This document shows positions 59,101 through 64,000 of a DNA stretch of 64,000 bases, in pieces (position 1 is the first letter of the stretch; each line of letters opens with the position of its first letter). The DNA is from Caenorhabditis elegans. Its lineage: Eukaryota > Nematoda > Chromadorea > Rhabditida > Rhabditidae. The notes under the pieces are model-generated. The model did not search any database, was not told the origin of the DNA, and saw only the letters and a program-made list of their open reading frames with translations. Location of the stretch: contig NC_003279.8 of NCBI RefSeq assembly GCF_000002985.6, positions 4,774,001 to 4,838,000 of the forward strand, given 5' to 3'. The translations under genes were made by a program, and so were the position numbers.

Positions 59101-59784
59101 TGATGCGCAAAATATGTCGTAGCGAAAACTACAATAGTTCTTTAAATGACTACTGTAACGCTTGTATCGATTTACGAGCTCAATTTTCGAAATCATTTAT
59201 TTTTCGATAAAATATTAAAATTAGGAAAAACGATAAAATAATACGAATAAACAAAGGAAAATATACTATCGCTGTCACTATTCAAAAATAAATTTCAAAA
59301 ATCGAGCCCGTAATTCGCCACACTCACTACAGTAGTCATTTACCGAATTCCTGTAGTTTTAGATATTGTGTGCGTCAAATAGGTTGCGCAATACGCATTC
59401 CCAGAAATTTGTGTTCCCGGGAATTCCCGTAATAACCATTGTTCCGTGTTTAATTTAAATTTCAAACAGGAAAAATCTGCGGAGCTACCATTACGATCCA
59501 ACAAGAGGTATTCTGTTGAATTGCAGTGAAAAGAAGAACTGCGGAATGCATTTACAATGGGAACAAATGCGAAAGTTCCGGGAGTACTGTAGGAAGGAAA
59601 ATGTTGCCTGTGATGATGCGACTCCGGAAGAAATGATTGCTTTGTTAGTTTCGTCGAATTAAGGAATTTTATTAATTCAGGAATTTTCAGCAATCTCCGT
59701 GCATCTAAAGTACATTACGAAGACTATAGCCCTGGTGATGCATCTACATCGTTGAATAATATTAACCCGGCAACAGAAACTTAA
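56140..59784 (+). CDS. Unrecognised 653-aa protein with coiled coil
   Basis: Thirteen exons join in phase: 56140-56256, 56310-56600, 56646-56723, 57233-57512, 57829-57996, 58045-58145, 58194-58307, 58354-58605, 58649-58760, 58812-58884, 58934-59041, 59470-59643, 59691-59784. The N-terminal about 130 residues look globular (RVLYESDFSIFNGRLCSLRI, DECSSFIEILKEIS). A coiled coil follows at about 135-185 (KVEELTKQLQQARVDYNTLK, EKEIALLRQI). Next is a basic NLS-like GNRKRSRDD and KKRRCG, then an acidic GMDDDEEDETDTD. The C-terminal half is compact and Cys/His-containing (PVYMIWIYTYRPSTVRTCDK, DIVGLYLPEYLL, LLNCSEKKNCGMHLQWEQMR) with no family I recognise. Intron 2 is only 45 nt, and intron 12 is mostly a MITE. 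AATAAA is at 59856-59861. Splitting into two genes is possible but no internal stop, start or polyadenylation signal demands it. Confidence 0.75.
59054..59436. repeat. MITE filling intron 12 of the 653-aa gene
   Basis: Same family as 50314-50675. The ends TTACGGGAACACAAA and TTTGTGTTCCCGGG are inverted, with CTACTGTA and GTATCGATTTACGAGCTC inside. It accounts for about 90% of the 428-nt intron. Confidence 0.8.
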
Positions 59785-59855
59785 TTGATAATTTCTAAAT
59801 TATTTTGTTTTTCACTTCACTTATTTACATCTCTTCTTAATTGTACGGTCTCGAG

Positions 59856-59948
59856 AATAAAAATTTTATTTCTGGTTTTAAAGGAATGAAATTTAGTGAA
59901 AATAAAAGAAACAAAAATTGAGTAGTTGCAAAATATTTAATTTTTAGG
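59856..59948 (+). promoter_or_regulatory. Likely operon intercistronic region (SL2-type)
   Basis: AATAAA of the upstream gene at 59856-59861 is followed, after about 85 nt, by the acceptor TAATTTTTAG (ending at 59947) of the next gene. About 100 nt between polyadenylation and trans-splice site is the known C. elegans operon spacing. Confidence 0.6.
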
Positions 59949-59982
59949 TAATGTTTCATCGGAAGAAGGAAATAAAAATGAA

Positions 59983-61529
59983 ATGCCAAATTTTATGGAA
60001 CAACTCGAGAAGTTTTCCAGTGTTATTGTAAAAGGTAAAGCTTTTTTGAGAGAAATAATTTCTAAAATTCAAAATTTGCAGGTCCAAACCTTCCATCAAC
60101 CTCTACAATGAGCACAATGCACATAAAAATGGAAAATGGAAAAGAGCAATCAGGCCCTCTTCTACTACGAAATTCACCGAATGATCAAAATCAGAAAGTC
60201 GTTGGAGTTGTTCAATACGTAATATGTCAACTGTGTCCAGAAGAAGAACAAAAATCGATGGATTTATCGAATCAGAAGCAAATGGAAGAACATTTTCTGA
60301 ATAAGCATGTTGATAAGGAGAAAAAGAAATGCGAAGCTTGTCCGTCGGATCAGTTTCAGCCACATAATATTGGACAACATTATCGATTGCATACAAATAG
60401 GTGAGAATTAGAACTGGCGTTTTTTTGGTTTTTTGATGTTTTTCATGTTTTTGAGAGAAAATCGAAAATCAAAAAATTGAAAAACGAAAATTTTCGATGT
60501 TTTTTTTTCGAAAAATCGAAAAAAAATGTACAGAAAATTAACCATATTTTTAAAATCCAATTCAGTTTATATTGATGAGAAAAAACATTAAAATTTCATC
60601 TAAAAGAAGAAAAAGACCAAAGTTTTAATCAAATTTTTAAAAATTCGGAAAAATGTCGGAAATATCGAAAAACGAAAAACTTTTGATTTTTCGTTTTTTT
60701 CAATCGAAAATGTTTTTGTAAAAAATTAGTTTTTATCAAAAAATCTAAAATTTTCCGTTCTTCGATTTTTCGGAAAAAATCGGAAAAAAAGACAGCTCTG
60801 GTGAGAATACAGATTTTTTGTTTTAAATTAAAATTTTAAATTAATATATTTCAGTGTATTTGCATGCGAGCATTGCGGCAAACGAGGACGTCGGAATTTT
60901 TTGAAGACCCACATTCGAACACACACTGGTGAAAGACCATACAGAGTGAGTTATACATTTGAAAATATGCTTCCCAAATATAGATCGATCAGGGAATTTT
61001 TTATTGATAAAATGTTATTTTTAAAGTTTTGTAAATTTTTCAAAAATTTTGGAATAAAAGGCTAAAAAAGGCTACAATTTAGTTAGATCCAAAGTTTTGC
61101 AGACAATGATTATCACAAAGAAAATTCGACAAAAAAAACAAAAATCGAATTTCTCAAAAAAAAAACCTTTCAATTTTTTCTTTTACAATTAAATATTAAA
61201 ATTTTTTTTTACAAAATAAAATTTAAGTTGTTTAAAAAAAAAACAACATTGTTGACATTTTTGAAAAAAAAGGTTCTTACTACAATACCACTTCCAAGGC
61301 GCACTCCGTTGTATTTTGAATCGCCTTCCTGTGAAAAAAAAATTCAAAATTCTCTCTCGTATTTCAGTGTGACACATGTTCGAAATCGTTCACCGATGCC
61401 TCAACACTGCGTCGCCACGGACTTGTGCACACTGGTGAAAAGAAATATCAATGCCCGGTGTGTGGACGAGCGATTGCACGGAAAGATAACGTTAAAGCTC
61501 ACATTCGAAGTCACGGAATTCAAATTTAA
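59983..61529 (+). CDS. Small C2H2 zinc-finger protein
   Basis: Exons 59983-60034, 60082-60400, 60855-60945 and 61368-61529 give 207 residues. After an N-terminal about 65 residues without motif come two atypical fingers, CQLC with a long insert before HFLNKH and CEACPSDQF with HYRLH. Three classical ones follow: CEHCGKRGRRNFLKTHIRTH, CDTCSKSFTDASTLRRHGLVH and CPVCGRAIARKDNVKAHIRSH. The last three are joined by TGERPYR and TGEKKYQ linkers, which implies sequence-specific DNA binding in the nucleus. The chosen ATG is the first in frame after the trans-splice acceptor at 59947. AATAAA at 61601-61606. It lies downstream of the 653-aa gene at operon-like distance. Introns 2 and 3 are repeat-like and AT-rich. 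Identity beyond the family is unknown. Confidence 0.82.
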
Positions 61530-62186
61530 CGCTTTTTTATTGTCTATCGAGGTATTTTTTGAGTGGAAGCGTTGCTTTTTTTGTTTTTTGGAAAATATGT
61601 AATAAATGTATTTGCACCATCACTTGTTTTTTCTTGTTCGTTTTTTGGTTTTTGCACCCTTATTAATGTCTCTAGTTCCTACAGGCATGCTTTTTTATCT
61701 AATCTAATCAAAATTTTGGAATTTTATTTGGTTTTTTGCCCAAAATCACCAAAAACGGTGCAATAAAACGAAAAGTTTTTGAAATTTCCTAAGTTTTAGT
61801 GTTTTTACAATTTTTGAAATTTAGAAATATTCGGCCATTTGGAATTTTTTTTTGCGAAATTACAAAAAAAATAATTTTAAAAATTTAGAAAAATTTTATA
61901 AATTTTTACAGTTATTTTTCAGTATATTGAGACTGTTCTCTGACATTTTTGACAAAAAAAACCTACAGACGCCGTTAAAATCGAATTTTTGCAAAAATTT
62001 TTTAAAAAAAGTTGTTTAGGATTTAAAACTTGAAATTAATTTAAAATTATCAAATTTAAAACATTTAAACTAATTTACATATCTGGCAAAATAATGTATA
62101 TAAAAATTTTTTGAGAAAATTTTAATGCAAACTTTTTTTGCTTCTCCATAGTTCCATTATGTTTCCCCAATATAAAATTCTTCCAG
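61530..62186. other. Spacer after the zinc-finger gene
   Basis: Holds the zinc-finger 3'UTR (AATAAA 61601) and AT-rich sequence without exons. TTCTTCCAG immediately before the ATG at 62187 is a likely trans-splice acceptor. Confidence 0.5.
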
Positions 62187-62385
62187 ATGAGCAACACCGA
62201 GCACAACGTCGAATCGAAGAACGTCACAGATACATTAGACGAGATTTTGTAAGTAATAATCTTTGATTTCGGAATTAAAAAATTATTTAAATGTTTTTTT
62301 CAGACGACTCCAAGAAGACATTCAGGCACGAATAGGAAGTTCAAATCACAATCTGGAAACGAATTTCGAGAGTATCAAGGATTTC
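62187..62385 (+). CDS. 5' exons of an unrecognised gene (continues beyond window)
   Basis: Exon 62187-62248 encodes MSNTEHNVESKNVTDTLDEI plus two bases of a Leu codon. Exon 62304-62385 continues RLQEDIQARIGSSNHNLETN and FESIKDF, followed by a GTAAGT donor. Both exons are in phase with good splice sites (GTAAGT, TTTTTTTCAG). Only 48 residues are visible; they are polar and helix-prone. No further exon could be assigned before 64000, so the next intron is at least 1.6 kb. No family recognised. Confidence 0.6.
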
Positions 62386-64000
62386 GTAAGTTTTTTCTTT
62401 CTTCTTCAATATTTTTCTAAATTCATGGAAATTCAAATTTCTTCTCAATTCGTGACCTCTTGATGTGCTCTTTTCTAACAATTTATGCATCACTGTGACG
62501 CATTTTTGGTCCCATCTCATAATAGATATGCAAATTGTATTGCCTCACGCAGTCACCTCCTTCTTTCCAACTATTTCAACGCACTCATCTGTAGATTGTT
62601 TATCGTTTTCTACTGGCTCTCAGGGTTTTCACAAAATAATTGTAAAAAAACATTTAAAAAAGTTTTTATTTTTGGATAAACTTTCAATAATTTCCGGCAT
62701 CCTCTTCCAATTTTTTCTCGATTTTTTCAGAAAAAAAACACAAAAATCGAGAAAAAATCGAAATTTTCTCTACGAAAAAAATCTTGTTTTGGGTACATTT
62801 TCTATGAAAATTTGACCAGGTCGACCCACTTTTTCTCAAAAATTTCAGTTTTTCATTCGCATTTTATTATCCAGACGCGAAAATGTTGCGATTTTTGCAA
62901 CAAAAATACGGTACCTGGTCTCGAAACGATATTTCTTGTAAAATAAAATCGGATGTGCGTCTTCAAATAGTACTGTACTTTCAAACTTTTTTTGCTCCAA
63001 AAATTCTAACGAATCGATAAAAATTTCACAGAAGTTTCGAAGTTACAGTACTCTTTAAAGGTTATTTTACAAAAAAAACGTGTCGAGTCCGGGCACCGTA
63101 TACATGGTGTATTACTATTTTACTTTCAGTTTCGGCAAATTTAATGGAATGAAAATTAAAAAATATATATATTTAATTTGAAAAAATTTGAAATATGTAC
63201 GATATTAACAAATTTAAAAGTTTTTATGAGAAAATACCACCTCAATTTTTTCTTCCTTCTCCTTCTTTTGGTGTTCTGACACACAAAAAGTCAGGATTCG
63301 AGACTTTTGTGATTGAATTGCGACACGGGCGTGAGGTTTCCGTCTGAATTTTCTCTTTTTTCTTTTTCTCTATGCTTGCTCCCCGTATTTTCAGCTTTGC
63401 TCCTAGAAGCTTTGTGTTAGAAGTAATGTTTTTAGAATTTTTATCTATATATTTAACTGAAATAATAATGCTCAAAGGAGAGACCCCTCAAAATATTTTA
63501 AGGCGGTTCAAAATTTCGAAAAATTTCGTTCAAATTTTCGAACAAAATTCTATTGTTTAGATGAAATCTTAACTTTTGCCAACTTTTCTGTATCACAGTT
63601 ATTAAAAAAAAGTTTTGGCATTTTTTGTGTAGTCTAATTACGAAATTAGATAAATTGATCTTATTTTGAGTATATACGTTCAAAATATCACGAACCTCTT
63701 TTTTTTCAAGGATGACTGAGATTCGCATGAAAAAAAAATAGGAAATCAGAAAATTCGGTTACAAAATGGCACGTGCGGAATGCAAAATTCAATGATCTTT
63801 TGAACTCATCTAAACATTTTTGGATTTTCAAAAATTTTCCAATTTCTCATAGTTTTCTATTTGGTGCGAAAACCAAAATATCAAAATAAGAAATCATAAA
63901 TGCAAATTAAAAGATATCACATTTCTTCTTCTTATTCTTTTTCGCCGTTCGTAGCTCCTTTCTTACTCGATTTATTTGTTTATCGCCTTCTTAATCCATA
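62386..64000. other. Presumed long intron of the last gene
   Basis: No credible exon on either strand. It contains the palindromic element at 62913-63113 and AT-rich sequence. Confidence 0.45.
62913..63113. repeat. MITE-like palindrome (TACGGTACC / GGCACCGTA)
   Basis: The left end TACGGTACCTGGTCTCGAAA is inverted at the right end (GTGTCGAGTCCGGGCACCGTA, with mismatches). Internal arms share TTGTAAAATAA and AGTACTGTA. Fragments of the same family occur at 4.55 and 12.77 kb. Confidence 0.7.

Noticed and set aside
62263..62463. Reading the second exon of the last gene through its donor
   Set aside because: The extension (VSFFFLLQYFSKF) is intron translation; the GTAAGT donor at 62386 is a perfect splice site.
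1..64000. CRISPR arrays, prokaryotic operators, integrons or phage-type systems
   Set aside because: No regularly spaced direct repeats or bacterial gene content; all features are those of a nematode nuclear genome.

Overview
This is a compact but AT-rich (about 65-70% A/T) invertebrate genome window with short introns, TTTTCAG 3' splice sites, SL-type trans-splice acceptors directly before start codons and many palindromic MITE-like repeats. Gene content places it in Caenorhabditis elegans. Two anchors are strong: a 739-residue HORMA protein whose tail carries repeated YGRVSSILDVA motifs (HTP-3), and a 401-residue GnRH/AKH-type receptor (GNRR-1) near a two-Ig secreted ZIG-7-like gene. From memory, these correspond to chromosome I clones F54D7 and F57C9. 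All exon models are mine, built from splice sites and checked for reading phase.

Layout. 58-3716 (-): IMD/MIM (MTSS1-like) membrane-bending actin adaptor. 3.7-15 kb: no convincing gene, but many repeats, including a tRNA-derived SINE inside a palindromic element and three copies of a TTGCCG-rich repeat. 15.27-16.47 kb (+): two tandem copies of a tiny intron-containing ribosomal protein eL41 gene. 16.66-18.48 kb (-): zig-7, convergent and almost touching eL41 copy 2. 18.5-26.1 kb: repeats, no gene seen. 26.10-30.17 kb (+): gnrr-1. 31.62-35.43 kb (+): EPT1/SELENOI-like ethanolaminephosphotransferase without selenocysteine. 35.9-37.3 kb: weak candidate small spliced ORF. 40.04-43.41 kb: nested retroelement block, in which an RTE-type LINE is inserted in the LTR of a small LTR element that has an inverted second unit. 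43.84-44.66 kb (+): candidate 51-aa spliced gene. 47.94-50.81 kb (+): orphan rhodopsin-like GPCR. 51.17-52.63 kb (-): unrecognised acidic nuclear-looking protein, divergent from htp-3. 53.08-55.68 kb (+): htp-3. 56.14-59.78 kb (+): unrecognised 653-aa coiled-coil protein. 59.98-61.53 kb (+): small C2H2 zinc-finger gene, probably in an operon with the previous gene. 62.19 kb onward (+): the first two exons of a gene leaving the window.

Functionally the window is a normal mosaic: neuropeptide signalling (gnrr-1, orphan GPCR), secreted Ig protein (zig-7), phospholipid synthesis (EPT1-like), translation (eL41), and meiotic chromosome axis (htp-3), with the last near two uncharacterised nuclear-type genes. 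The most unusual signal is a LINE/SINE pair: the 3' tail of the SINE at 5.7 kb matches the 3' end of the RTE LINE at 42.1 kb.
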